Positions 23,050 through 61,849 of a stretch of 64,000 bases of DNA are shown here, piece by piece. A program made the position numbers and the translations under genes. The stretch lies in assembly GCA_009823395.1 (NCBI GenBank), contig CM020505.1:11069129-11133128 (forward strand). The letters run 5' to 3'. The DNA comes from Thamnaconus septentrionalis (taxonomy: Eukaryota > Chordata > Actinopteri > Tetraodontiformes > Monacanthidae). How positions within the stretch are numbered: position 1 is the stretch's first letter; every line of letters begins with the position of its first letter. Under the pieces are notes generated by a model. It did not search any database. It was not told the DNA's origin and saw only the letters and a program-made list of their open reading frames with translations.

Positions 23050-25512
23050 TTAGTGGTATCGGTCTCTGTGGTATCTGTGCCTGTCCCGGTCCCGCTCCCG
23101 CTCCCTGTCCCCACTCCAAGACCGGTCTCTGCGTCTTCGAGATGTTCCTGCACCTTCCCAAACACAAGAATCTTCTCTGTCACGATCTCGATCTCGTCTT
23201 CGCTCTCTGTCACGACCTCTGTCCCTCTCTTCATCCCTGGAACGGCTTTCACTCCTGGAAAAAATGGTGTGATTTTTTTGCTAAAGTAAATTACACTTTG
23301 CACTGTAACAATAGGAGGGATAGTTCTTGTGCTCTCTGCAAACCTGAGACTGTTGTTTCCATTGATGGAGACTAAGCAGTCTTTGAGTGAGGTGACCAGG
23401 GCCTGGCAGCGCTCATCTTGATACACTCTTGACTGCTTGATAATGGCAATGGCAGCTAAGAGGGTTTCCATGGCTGTTTGCACGTTTCCTGCATCAGCAA
23501 GTGCCAAAATATGATGTATGTTTGGTTTAGAATTTCAATAGCATTCTGTCACCAAACTCAGCAGTTTGCTGACGTCACGTGACAATCATGTTGAAGGTCA
23601 GACTCTCATGTCATGATGGCAAAGAGCAAAAAAATCAAACAATTATTCCTCATAAATATATGAGTCTATGGTCAGAATCAGTGTTTTCCCAACATGACAC
23701 AAGATTTCAGGTTGGTTTTGATGTACGTACCAGCTGTTGCTCCAGACACAGCTTTGGTGATGGCAGTGCTGGCAACAGCTTTATTCCTATTCATCAGCTC
23801 CTCAAAATCAGTTTCAGGTATTTGTCTGAAAAAAGAAATAATGTGTCTTGTGTCATGCACAATTGAACAAAAAACATCACAGATACATAATCTATTGATT
23901 CAGACGTATTACAATTTGTTACTTGACTTTTTTCTCTTAGATTTTTTTTTTCCTTGTGTGACTTTGATAGCAATAAAAAAAATAGCCCATTTTCTCACAA
24001 TGGTTGGTTGTAAGCTTCACTGCTTTGTCCATCATTTCCAGCTGAAACCGTCGGTGGATTTAAATGAAGACCTGATGGCTGGCAGGGACTGTGAATAGGA
24101 GGAGGAGGGAACAAAGGTGGCGGGAGAGGAGGTGGTGGGATGTTTGGTGGGAAATGTGGAAAGAGGTGAGGAGGTGGTTGAGCAAGGAAAGGGTTGGGCA
24201 GTGGGGGAAATGGAGAAGGTAATGGGGCCGGAGGAGGGACAGGTTCCGGAGAAAAAAACGAGGGGCCGCCTGAAGATTCTGATTCTTTAGAATCCTTGCT
24301 CTGAACACGCAGGGGCATACCTACAAGAGAAACAAACAGTTTTTGATGAATTGAAATTCAATGTAAATCAAATTTATGGTAAAAGAAAAAAAAGAAAAAA
24401 AAAGTGGTGCTCTTACGCAATTTTGCCACATCCTCAAACACTGAAAGGTTATGGTGTGTGGCAAAACGACAGTTTAAATTTTCACCATTGAGTTTGCACT
24501 CTGGTATTTTATCCAACAACGTCTTCAAAGACTCCTGTGATGATACTGTCATTTCAGCATAGCTGGATAACAAAGCAGACAGGACACATATTACAGCATT
24601 CCAGTTAAGGTCAATATTTCAATATTGTCCTAACCTTTGAACCACTCACCCTCTTGACTGGCCGTTAACTTTGTTTTCTGCAAATTTGACATCTGTGACA
24701 TCCTTCACACCCAGCTGTTGCGCCATGAAAATGAGGTCCATATCAGAAACCCACTTAAGATTGTGGCAGGTTTGAAAAGATGACAAGAGAAAAAGAAGAC
24801 TTCTATGAAAACACCCCCAAAAAGAAGATCAGGTTGACTAACCAAAATCTACTTGAGCAATCCAGCTTTAACATGTTTTTGTCACTGTTGTATGGTGAAA
24901 GCAAGCTTCAAGTGCTCATGTGTTATTTGAATCATGTGTTGTCTGCAAAGTCACACAACAGCATCAGAATAAACAATGATGGTAAACTGTACTGACACAG
25001 ACAATGATGCTCACCCAAGGAAAGTTTCCTACATATATTGACAGTTTTCTGGCTGAGTTTCCACTTGTATTTTTCCTCGCCACACACGGCTCTGCCTTCT
25101 CTTTGGGTTGAGTCAGTTTAGTGGGTGCAGCCTTAATGGGTGCAGCCTTAATGGGTGCCACTTTAGAAGGCACCACTTCAGTAATTGCTTTCTTGCTCTC
25201 ATCCATAGATCCAGATAGAACAGCGTCAAAAAGTTCATTCGCCAAATCCTAAAGGAGACAAATCACCACGTCATCATTTTGTAGAACATCGTAAACGAAA
25301 CACTGCCGGACATTAAAAGTGATTTCTGATATTAATATTTCACCAAACTCAATTAAAGCCATAGAACCTGACAGTGACGTGCATGTTGATGTAAGGTGCA
25401 ATAATAAGATGCGTGAAAACTCCAAACTCACATCATCGTTGTGACTGAGGTCAGTGTAAATGTCAACATCATCCACGTCCTGTTTGAGAGCTTTTGGTCC
25501 CGTTGCTGCCAT
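23050..25512 (-). CDS. cpsf7: Cleavage factor I subunit CPSF7-like (443 aa)
   Basis: Subunit of the CFIm complex, which pairs with NUDT21 to select poly(A) sites in the nucleus. Exons in order: 25432-25512, 25015-25248, 24650-24753, 24417-24562, 23999-24320, 23731-23825, 23344-23488 and 23050-23254. Phases agree throughout (1332 nt). Domains: acidic N terminus with DVDDVDIYTDL; an RRM at about 95-175 with RNP2-like IYVGNF, the double Trp of CPSF6/7 and KFAENKVNGQSRGYAEM; a proline-rich middle (about 195-285); the FEELMNRNKAV and AIAIIKQSRVYQDERCQALV helices typical of CPSF6/7; and an Arg/Asp/Glu-rich RS-like C terminus ending HRYHRDRYH. It is shorter than human CPSF7 and clearly diverged. An APIKAAPIKAAPTK tandem repeat is unusual. 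Head-to-head placement with sdhaf2 supports cpsf7 over cpsf6. An upstream in-frame ATG at 25590 is less like the family start. Confidence 0.9.
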
Positions 25513-26300
25513 TCCGTAGGTTGGTGATGACTCGGGTGAAGGAACAGTAGCTTCTTTTAGAAGTACCGCATTGGGGCACCCCACGAGCACACGAGGATTG
25601 CATTAACTTTGTTGCCCCGTTTTATTGTTTTTGGTGCTAGGGACTTGTTTATGAGTGCCGTTATGTGCTAACGTGAGCTAGCCCAAGATAGACAGTGCAA
25701 AATGAAAATATATGCCCTCTCGAGATTATAAATAATGAAGACCCGAGAATGCGGCAAAATTATACCACAAACAATATTTAATTAGCAAACGTGCAGACTT
25801 TAAGGGGTGAACAACCATCTTTCTCTCCTAATGCTAATGAGGCTAAAATTCCACATTGGAGTGCGTCAAAGATAGTTTTCCGGCTGTCATTGTGGGAACA
25901 ATGGTTCCTATGGCTTCTGGGCACGACCCCGTCATTTAATAGACAAAGGTTCGCTGATGCTCTGGGGATTACAGGAGAAGGAAACAAGTCAAATAAATAA
26001 ACACAATTTGAGTACAATGCTAACATGTTTGCGTTTTCTAGTTGGATAATTTGTATCTGGTTATAAGGCAAAAATCAATGTGATAATGTAAACGTAAGGG
26101 ATAACCTAGCATGTGGCACTGCATCCGGTTTGAGTCCGTATTTCCGGTCGCCACTCTACCTTTCCGTGTGCTTGTGTGACGTAAAATCTGCTTGTGTAAT
26201 TTCGCTGTCTTGTGTCGGACATTCACGCAACAGCAGAGGCACAAGGACGGAAGAGCAGCCCACCTCTAACTGTCCCTACGTCTCTGGATAGAAAGATAAC
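25513..26300. promoter_or_regulatory. Shared bidirectional promoter of cpsf7-like and sdhaf2
   Basis: 788 bp separate the two divergent start codons. Seen here: an ETS/GABPA-type TTTCCGG near 26141, GTGACGTAA (CRE/bZIP-like) near 26177, and TGTGGGAA at 25891-25898 inside the palindrome ATTGTGGGAACAAT. No TATA box is obvious. The human orthologues are also head to head. Transcription starts are not determined. Confidence 0.65.
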
Positions 26301-28543
26301 ATGCTTTCCGCTGTTGCTACCAAAAGAGTAAGTGAAACAGTCTTGTGATACTTGGCTTTATTTTCTTGCTTGATTTTAAACGCCACAATGCTTAAACACT
26401 TAAGTTAAATGCAATAGCTAATAACCAAGGAAATATGAAACATCCAGCGATTGCTTTCATTAGTTCGCATTGATTGTATGTTATGGTTATCTAATGCCAG
26501 TGTGGTAGATATCAGCGTTATTAACTATTACAGGAAATCAGTTGTACAACTGTCAGCAGCAGCAGACAGTTGTACGACAGGACAACGTGCGATATTATGC
26601 AAGTCCCCGTTGCCTCTGGCTCTGAGTTTGACTAGACTTGTTTACTTGTTCAGTGGTTTAACCTTTCACTAAATCTTCAGACCGTGAGCTGAGAAAAATG
26701 TTATGGAAACTGTGCTGAACATGAGCACCAGAATTTGTGCGTGTGTGTGTGGCGCGCGCTCGTGCGTGTCTTCTGCGTGCGCGTGTGTTGTGATTGAATA
26801 CAACAGTAACAACACTATCAACTTGTCCATTAGTCTGTTAATGACAGTAGCTTGCCTACTGAGTTATTATAGCTACATTTAGACTAAGGACGGTGGGTTT
26901 AATTGTGTGATTGTTATATCAGAATGTCCTCAATCACCATTAAAATACTGTTAAATAGAAGCTTATGCATTTGCAATTAAAAAGAAATAGAAAGACAGGT
27001 CAGTGTACCAATTGTGAGACTCAGCTGTGATAACAAAGAGAATTATGGACATTTCTGATTTCCTTATATGTTTATGACAAACAAATAAATCTGTTTTGTG
27101 TGTGTTTGATGCCTCTCAGCTGGTGACTGGGCTGTGTCGGGCAGCATGGAGGCCGGCCTTCACAGGCATGGTATCGTCACGTGGTTACCGTGGAGATGCT
27201 CCAGACGACACCAGAGGCGACCTGATTGAAATCCCACTGCCGCCATGGGAGGAAAAGCTTGGCGAGCCAATTGACATCAAGAGGCGGCGCCTGCTGTATG
27301 AGAGTCGCAAGAGGGGCATGTTGGAGAACTGCATTTTGCTCAGGTTGATAAATGTATTTTTTTGATTGCTGTTGGTTGTTTGACTTTCTGTTATTACACA
27401 AAGTCTGGCAAGTCCAGGCTTCTGGTGTAAAAATATAGTGTGACAGACATTACATTTTGAGTAACACTGTGTGATTTTTGCACTTTATCTTGCAGCCTTT
27501 TTGCAAAGCGATACCTGAACACAATGAGTGAGAGCCAGCTGCTGCAGTACGACAGACTGATCAATGAACCCAGCAATGACTGGGACATCTACTACTGGGC
27601 CACAGGTGAGGGGGTTGCTATGTTATTTCTTTCATATGATTTTTGTGTATATGTATTTTTTGTCATTGAAGGCAGTGCTACACATTACAGAAGTCTGGTA
27701 GTAGTCTTGTCAGTGTTCAAAGTGAACTTATTTAAATAGAGATAATTAAATAAGATACCAAGCTATTCACTCATGAATAGCTCTGTTACGAATTTATTGT
27801 TCAATTGGGTTTTCTTTTGTAACATCTAAATTAATTTAAAGTCCCAAAGAAAGTTGAATTTAAAATTCTCCAGAGGAACAGTAATTAAAAAGAGCCTGTT
27901 AACCTCCAATTATGTGTGGCCATTAATGCTGAAATGATCAAATCCCAGCTCTGGCCAGCAGTTAATTTCTCTCCTCATTCTTTTCTCCATTTACTTTTGG
28001 CCCTCAATTCACCTCGAGGACTCATTCACTCCAGTCTGACCTACAGCGCTCTTTGATTCAATTATGTGTCTGTTTTTGTCCCAGAACATCCTGGAAAGCT
28101 TTTGAGAGCAGCATCGGTTGGCCCAATTGGCTGCCTCACTCCATAAAACAAACAGAAAGCTGCTCCAGGGCCTCTAATTATACTGAATCAAAGATCCTTA
28201 CCAGGTTGCACATTGAGATAGTTTCTATTCAGAAATTAGTAAACAGATAATTCCCAAGGTCACGCACTTGATCTGTCCTTTAGAATGATCCTGAAAGTGA
28301 AAGTGTCCATCACAGACAGTTTCCTATTCGTATTCCTAATTCATGACACAATAGCCAATATTAACTCCTTGTCTGCGTTTTTTTTCTTTGTTATTGTTGT
28401 TTTTCCTCACAGAAGCTCAACCCACTCCTGAAGTCTACCAAGGAGAGGTCATAGAAATGCTGAAAGAGTTCACAAAGAACCGCGACCATGAACAGAGGTT
28501 AGATGCCCCCAACTTGGAGTACCTGGATAAGGAGAGCCAATGA
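26301..28543 (+). CDS. sdhaf2: Succinate dehydrogenase assembly factor 2, mitochondrial (163 aa)
   Basis: Mitochondrial chaperone that promotes covalent FAD attachment to the SDHA subunit of respiratory complex II. Four exons, 26301-26327, 27120-27343, 27496-27605 and 28413-28543, give 163 codons plus TGA with matching phases (0, 2, 1). A presequence-like start ([20 protein letters not shown]) is basic and hydrophobic with no acids. The core has [20 protein letters not shown], then [20 protein letters not shown] (about 69-88) and [20 protein letters not shown], the most conserved stretch of the family. Gly75 in RKRG corresponds to the human glycine mutated in paraganglioma. The length is close to human (166). 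The exon 2 donor CAG|GTTGAT is non-standard at +3. A poly(A) signal lies at 28766. Confidence 0.97.
26328..27119 (+). other. sdhaf2 intron 1
   Basis: Contains a short CpG/GT-rich patch at about 26738-26792 (alternating purine-pyrimidine GTGTGTGGCGCGCG type). No exon seen. Confidence 0.9.
27606..28412 (+). other. sdhaf2 intron 3
   Basis: No exon. About 27860-28000 carries several homeodomain-type cores (AATTAA, GTAATTAAA, CATTAATG) in non-repetitive sequence, and could be a conserved non-coding element. Confidence 0.85.
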
Positions 28544-28765
28544 GAAGCCCCGGTCATTTTTCCCCACAAAGACTTGTTAATACCAGATGCCTTGGAGGAA
28601 ATACCAGTGTCATAACTGGCAACAAAAGAAAAACAGCAGCTGTGCTCCTCTGGCCATTTGCAGCAGAGTGTTCAGAAATATTTAAATAATGTTGTTACAC
28701 AGTGAAACATACTTCTTCTTGAAGTCTCCTTGTCATATAAGCCGGTTTTCCATTTGCACTGTTGT

Positions 28766-28771
28766 AATAAA
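28766..28771 (+). terminator. sdhaf2 poly(A) signal AATAAA
   Basis: Canonical hexamer about 220 bp after the stop codon. Confidence 0.8.
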
Positions 28772-31400
28772 GGTGTGGCTCCTGGTGAAAGACTCATGGA
28801 GTCATGGAAATAGTAATATGACATCATAATATGGAAGTGATTAATCTCTACTCGGGCTACTGGATTTATGGGTTCGCGATTACAAAATTGGAATAATAAT
28901 CTCTGCATGCTGAAATAGCAAGCGGCTCTGAAAAAAAGAATTAAAGGAAAGTTGTTTCTCTGACTCGCATAATCGTGCCACTTGGTCAGTCATTATTGTA
29001 TCACTGAGTTTTTGTGCAGGTCATGTGCATTAAGTGATCCTGTTTATAGTGTTTTGTGTGTTCAATTCCTATTTACACACCGACGGGTTAAGTTCCACCT
29101 TCTATGTATGACATTTTAAACGGTGTTGTTATGTAATAAAACTTGCACCACTTGCAGTGTCAGCTTATGGTCACCAGATGGCGGCATAACAATAAACATG
29201 GGTGATCCGAACGCCTAATCTTTCAAGAAATGGGTCAGCAATGAAGCCACATTAATATTTTAATGACAGAAACAATATAAAAAATATAAAGTATTGACCG
29301 TTAGACTCACAGCTGCTAAATCAATTAAAAACCACACGTCACCAAATAAGTAGGTATCATGTGACATGTCATTTTATGAGTCTTGTGCCAACGATGGGTT
29401 TTAGTTAAGCCACTGCTGGCATTGTGTACATTGTGTATGTATATACAACGGACTGCATGCTGTCAGTCCAGCCGAACCATTTGTTGAGATTAGGGGGGAG
29501 GTGCCCTCTGGCCAGAGGATGTGCACAGAATCTTAAAGTGTGTACAGCAGCCTTCACAAAACCCTCATAACGCCTACAGAATTCATTGCAGGGTGTTGCA
29601 CAATCCCACAGAAGAGATGCATCTTCATCGGCCCTCCCACCCTCCCTATCATTTGGAAAGAGACATGCGTGGAGACCACCAGCCCTCAGTTCTTATATTC
29701 TCACTGTGCTCCTGAAGGTGTTGAAGTTTTTATTTTACCCCCCCGAAGAATGTGCCTCAGAAATAGAACTAAAAAAAAAACCCCAACAACCCATAATGAA
29801 TCTTTTACTACGCCCCCATCACACACATATGACTTACTGAATCAAAATTATGTATTTTGTGCCCTAAATAATCCTGTTTTGACATCCTCAGTTATGAATA
29901 ATTCCTTTTGAAAAATAGTGCACCTACTTTATCGAGCGCTGTGCTCCAGATTGCATTTTCTCATACTTTAACCACAAAACTCATCAACTTCACCATGCCC
30001 TCAAAGACCAAAGATCAGCACGACTCCAGACAGTTGTTTTTTGTGGTACTATTTTATTTTTTCATTCCTCTTCCATTCCATTCCATCCCAATCCTCCCCA
30101 GAATCACCATGCACACCGCTGAATAATTCATTCATGAAATGCAATTAAAAATGAACGACTGTTAAAATTGAAACATTTGCCCTGGTGCTGCGGCTGCGAA
30201 ATGCTGCGAAAGAGTAACACAGCTGGATGCCTGCTCTCTTTCCTCTGTCGTGCTTAACGGATAAAGTCAGTGTTTGAAAACAACAGCGCTCAAACGGCAG
30301 CTGTGACGGAATCCTGCTCTGCTCGGCGCCTTTTCAAAGCCAATCTCCTCGCCTGCCCGTCACGGCTGCTCTCCTCCAAGAAACAGAAGATGCCACTACC
30401 TGTAGATTCCTCTTGGAAGTGGGGAGGAGCGGAATCCTCGTCTCTGCCGCTCCGAGGGCCTCTTTGGAGTGTGCATTCATCAGATGCCCACGCACACCCA
30501 CTGAGCCTATCTGTAGCCCAGTGCTCCTGTCATCCTCCACTGCCGCTTCCTGTGTCGTGACAGCTCTCCGCTTCATCCTCAGCTCCGCCGTCGCTCTCTG
30601 CTCCCCTGGAATTTCAGTCTCATGTTGTCATATCTTCTTCTTCCTCCTCCTCCTCATCTTCTCCTCCTCCAACACCACCACCACCACCACCAGCGGCAGC
30701 AGCAGATTCCCAGGCCTTCATCTTGTCTTCTGTAATGAGGACTCCTCAGCAGTTGGAACTGATTTTGCTCAGAAACGGATACTTCTTCGGCAGGGTTTAA
30801 CTTTGAGCCAGTTGGATTAATTGGCAAATGAAATTTGGCTTTTCCATGTTACATTCTCACTGTTTTGGTTTTTGTTCTTTAGCGCTCAACTCGGGTGAGG
30901 AGCACAGTGAAATATGTCTTGCTGCAGCCAGAATTTTATAAATGAGAAACACTGCCTCTAAAAAAAAGGCTAAATTTGAGCAACTGTATCGACATTACAA
31001 CCAAATGGAAAAGTGGTTGCAAGGTGATTGTGTGTATTTTCTGTCGAGAATTGTTGTTGAGAATATTGTAGAGAATTTCTAAACATAGTTTTAATATAAA
31101 TTTAGTAAAACTCAAAAAGGAGATCTTTCTTCCTTTTTTGATTTGTTATTGCAATCACTAATTCAGGAGACACTTGATTTGATAGCAGAGTTGATACTGT
31201 TTAAAGTTAAGAATTTCACCCAATATTTCAGAGAAAACAAATTTTCTTTTACTAAAATGTCCCATTAGAGACATTGTGTTGCAGAAACTTAATTGTCTCA
31301 GAGTAGCTGTGTGATCTTTTATATATAGACTCTGTTTAGGCAAAGTTTTGTATAGTTTTTCTAGAGCAGTTGCAGAATCTGTAGTGTTAATATTTGAACA
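28772..31400. other. Intergenic DNA between sdhaf2 and syt7
   Basis: No coding exon. The genes found here in human (PPP1R32, LRRC10B) were looked for; no leucine-rich repeat frame exists. A CTCF-like motif lies at 29171, and a trinucleotide-rich CTC/CAC run at about 30636-30705. Confidence 0.75.
29171..29185 (+). promoter_or_regulatory. CTCF-like motif
   Basis: TCACCAGATGGCGGC matches the CTCF consensus CCASYAGRKGGCRSY at 14 of 15 positions. It sits between the sdhaf2 3' end and the syt7 3' end, a plausible domain boundary. Binding is not shown. Confidence 0.5.
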
Positions 31401-31962
31401 TTAGTCTGTGGCCTCTTCATGGCTCTCTCTCCACATCTGGATTCACGTAGACTTTCCGAGAAATAATCCAAACAAGGTTCTGACAGAATTTATAACAAAA
31501 CCAGAAGTATTTTTTGTTTTTATATACACATTTATATTTCTATGTACACTGTACAGAGTTCCAAAAAAATAAATGGTAGATATTTCATATTGTGCACCCC
31601 ACAGATGTGTAACTACAAAGAGATAAGGGCGTGAAAGAGGGAGGCTGAGTGATACCAAGGACACACAGATATCAACAACCCAAGTAAATACAGCTTGTCG
31701 TCTTTACATACAGGACACTTCACAAACATTTGTACAGTATTCAAAATGAAAATGCTGCTGGTTAACCTCTCTTTGTCTCAAGCAGGTTCCCCATGAAAAT
31801 GCCCTATTGGTCTGACACGTGAGCTTGTCTACTCTACAACCACATGGCATTTTGGCAAGTGACGAGTGTAGAAAGACAAATTTAGCTCTATATTTCACAC
31901 AACTAAAGTTACCAACCCCTGACTGTTCCAAAAGATAAATTGCACAGATTTTTATTATTATC

Positions 31963-31988
31963 TTTTTTTTTTTTTTTTTTTTTTTTTT
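31963..31988 (+). repeat. Poly-T run
   Basis: About 26 T; reads as poly-A on the minus strand. Confidence 0.97.
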
Positions 31989-32405
31989 CTCGAAGGCTTC
32001 AACCAAGCCTTTGGAATGTGATGCCTTGTCAGCAGCGTGCAGAATAAATGCCGCCTCCCGGCTCGTCGGGACCATCAGGACAGACAGATGAGCGAGCTTG
32101 TCCCCGGCTATTTTTGGGGACGCTCCGTGGCTCTGCTCTGACCTGAGATGTAGCTAAATGTGATGCAAAGGAGGTGATGATTATCTCCCGTCTCACCTTC
32201 TCCGTGACACCTGGAGGAGGGAGCGCACGTGGTGGGGAGCCGGGCGGGCGTGGCCGCGTTTGTAAGGCACACAACGACACTTGGTGCCAGAGAGCATGTG
32301 TGCGCGATGGGGCTGTTATTGGGCCCACGCCAGATATGCCGCTGAGGTGCCAACCTTCCTTTTTTTCTTTTGGACCACATGAGAGGGATGGGGGAAAAAA
32401 TAATA

Positions 32406-32436
32406 GATAATAAATAAATAAATAAATAAATAAATA
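32406..32436 (+). repeat. (TAAA)n microsatellite
   Basis: Seven to eight tetramer units. Confidence 0.95.
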
Positions 32437-34428
32437 CTGAGTAGCTGCTTCTGTCTGAACTACGAACCAGTTTCGTTGCTAATTTGAAGCTTTGCCCTTG
32501 AGATTCCACCAATGACCTTCACTTGTTAACCTTGTTAACGAGTTCCCTCCTCGCTTTATAACTTCATAATAATCGCACATGAGGAAAAGAACACTGCGAA
32601 AAAGAGAGGCTTGGTCCAGCTCTGCTGTCAACGAGTGCGGCCGGTTCTGAAAGAAGTGACACCTTCTTTTTTTTGTTTGTTTGTTTTAGAAAATGAAGAG
32701 AACAAACATATTTCTTTGTACATCAGGAGTGTTTCGTACAGAATAAAAACAGTAAACAATGCTCTGTATTAAAGTGGCAGAACAGAACTCAGTGCAGATT
32801 ATGTACACACACTTAGACGCACACTCACGGTGGGACTTGGAGCAAACACAGTCGCACGAAATAAGTTTAAACAACGCACAAGTACACACACATGCATGCA
32901 GACATACACGCACGCAAACAGGAACTTAAAGGAACATAAAAGTGAACAAAGAGGAACACAGGCTAGCACGTGCGTGTGCACACACCCACAGACACACACA
33001 CACACACACACACAGTACACAAAAACAAACAGTGGAATGTCAAGACATTTTTCCCCAGATATTATTACTTTCATTTGTTAACTCATTCATCCAATCAGCT
33101 CTCGTTTATATTGGGGGGAGGTCATAGCTAGTGACGCTAACAGCTGGAAGACTGACGAGTGAAAATGAAACAGTTTGAATCACAGATTTCATATAAAATT
33201 TCATGTGAAAGGTCACAAAGCTGAAAAAGATAAAGTGTTTTTCGGAATTCATCAGAGTCTCTGCACTGTCGTTATCAACTGGTGGCACTTCACCGCTTAA
33301 CAAACAAACTCCTGGTGCATCTTCCTTGCTTGGGAGGCATCAGCTGGCTTGAATCCATGTTGTTCACCCCATAACTTGATAACATATAACAGCAGAAATG
33401 ATTTGAAGAGAGAAGTATAAAACAAGTTAGTGAGCTGGTGGATGTTATTTCATAAAAAAACAACAACACATTTTAATGATTTTCTTTTTCAATTTCATCG
33501 TTAATCGATTAATTGTCTGTCAGCTGACAGATGAATTTGGCCTAACAAATGAAAATGATGACATCAAACATTAAAACATTAGAACAGAATGTTCAAAAGA
33601 ATGTCTGTCTAACCTGAGTGACCTCCCCACAACTTATGCAGGTAACACACAGACACACAAACATACTCTCTCTGTCTCCCTTCTCTCTCTCACACACACA
33701 CACACACATACGCACATAGAAGCTGGCTTTTTGCTTATTTTCTCTGTCTGTAACAACAGGCTGATTCTCTAAATTCAGTTTCAAAATCCAAAAAAATAAA
33801 TCACCACAATAATCACCTCACTCTATTTTTCAGTCTCCCCCACTTTTCTTTTCCGACAAATTAACAACATATTTATTCATTTACCTTTTTAATTTTTTTT
33901 TTTAATTTTTTTTTTACACTTGCCCTATTCGGACCATTTTAAAACGTCCTTGTTAATGTCCGTTGTTTTCTTTTTTTCTTTTTCTTTTTTTTCAAGATCT
34001 TCAGTTGGGATTACAGCACATCACCCACAGCACACACAGACGACAAAAGGGTTCCAGCCAAAGGAGGATTGTTACAGTAGTGCCACAGGAACGGGTGAGG
34101 AAGGGAAAAGCACGAGTTAGGGCATCAGAGTCCAATTCTGGGGTAATTTAACGTGGAGGGCAGTCGATCACTCTCCTACTGGTCGGAGTTGGATTAACAG
34201 ACAGTGTAAAGAGAGACAAGGACGGTGGGTCGAGGAGGAAAAGGACTCGGGTGGAGAGACGGAGGGACAAATTTCCCACCCTTAATATCGACGGAGGGCT
34301 GAGAAGAGTTCGCACAGGTCAGCAACCCATCACACCCGGCAGCATGTGTGAGCACAGTCCAAGTTTTTGTCACCGGGAACAGTTGGGATTTCAAGATCAA
34401 TCTTATAATTTTTTTTGATTGGTCATTC

Positions 34429-34434
34429 TTTATT
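34429..34434 (-). terminator. Candidate proximal syt7 poly(A) signal
   Basis: TTTATT on plus (AATAAA on minus), about 540 bp past the stop. It is one of several candidates. Confidence 0.35.
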
Positions 34435-34526
34435 AATAGAGGCCAGGAGGCGCCGCTGTCATCTTGAATAGTGGGAATGTTTAACGTGGACCAGAAAAGA
34501 ATGAAGAGTGTCTAGGAAAATAAATA

Positions 34527-34535
<9 letters not shown>

Positions 34536-34610
<75 letters not shown>
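34536..34610 (+). repeat. (GT)n microsatellite
   Basis: About 37 GT units; if the syt7 3' UTR extends this far, it is a (CA)n tract in the mRNA. Confidence 0.98.
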
Positions 34611-34612
<2 letters not shown>

Positions 34613-34974
34613 CAGCAATTCTCATAAGGGCACAAAGAGGAAGTGGGTTAAGACATCAAAGACATTTCAGAGTTCAGACAAAGGGATGAGAGGAGAGTAA
34701 AGTGGGAATCAGAGCCTGACACGGGTGAAATTTAAAAATGGCGTCCCAAGGACTGAGGGCAGGAAGTATCAAAGAGGCCTGAGAACAAAGAGATGACAGG
34801 CTTTATCTGCAGCCCACGTCCGCAGCTCCAGGTTAGCGGCCATGCGCCGAGGGCAGCGGCTGACAGGCCGACGCTGAATTCCGAGACTGGGATAGGAAAG
34901 GAAAAGAACCCCCCCCCCCAAAAAACAACCAAACCGAAAGAAGACACGGTGAGCAGGCTGGTCGCTGGCTTCCT

Positions 34975-61849
<26,875 letters not shown>

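Larger units (their letters stand above)
31400..34974 (-). other. Inferred syt7 3' UTR and downstream region
   Basis: Follows the syt7 stop on the minus strand; SYT7 mRNAs have long 3' UTRs. Minus-strand AATAAA occurs at 34429-34434 and further left. Repeats inside: T-run 31963-31988, (TAAA)n 32406-32436, (CA)n 32994-33013 and 33688-33709, and (GT)n 34536-34610. The true end cannot be decided from sequence. Confidence 0.35.

Noticed and set aside
25513..25590. Upstream ATG extending the cpsf7-like protein by 26 residues
   Set aside because: The added residues do not resemble the family start; the ATG at 25512 has a better context and is followed by the acidic motif.
33480..33530. TTAATCGATTAATTGTC resembling the MITE interior
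   Set aside because: Only a short AT-rich match, no terminus or flanking duplication; chance is likely.
28772..34974. Search for lrrc10b and ppp1r32 between sdhaf2 and syt7
   Set aside because: No leucine-rich repeat or other coding frame was found on either strand.
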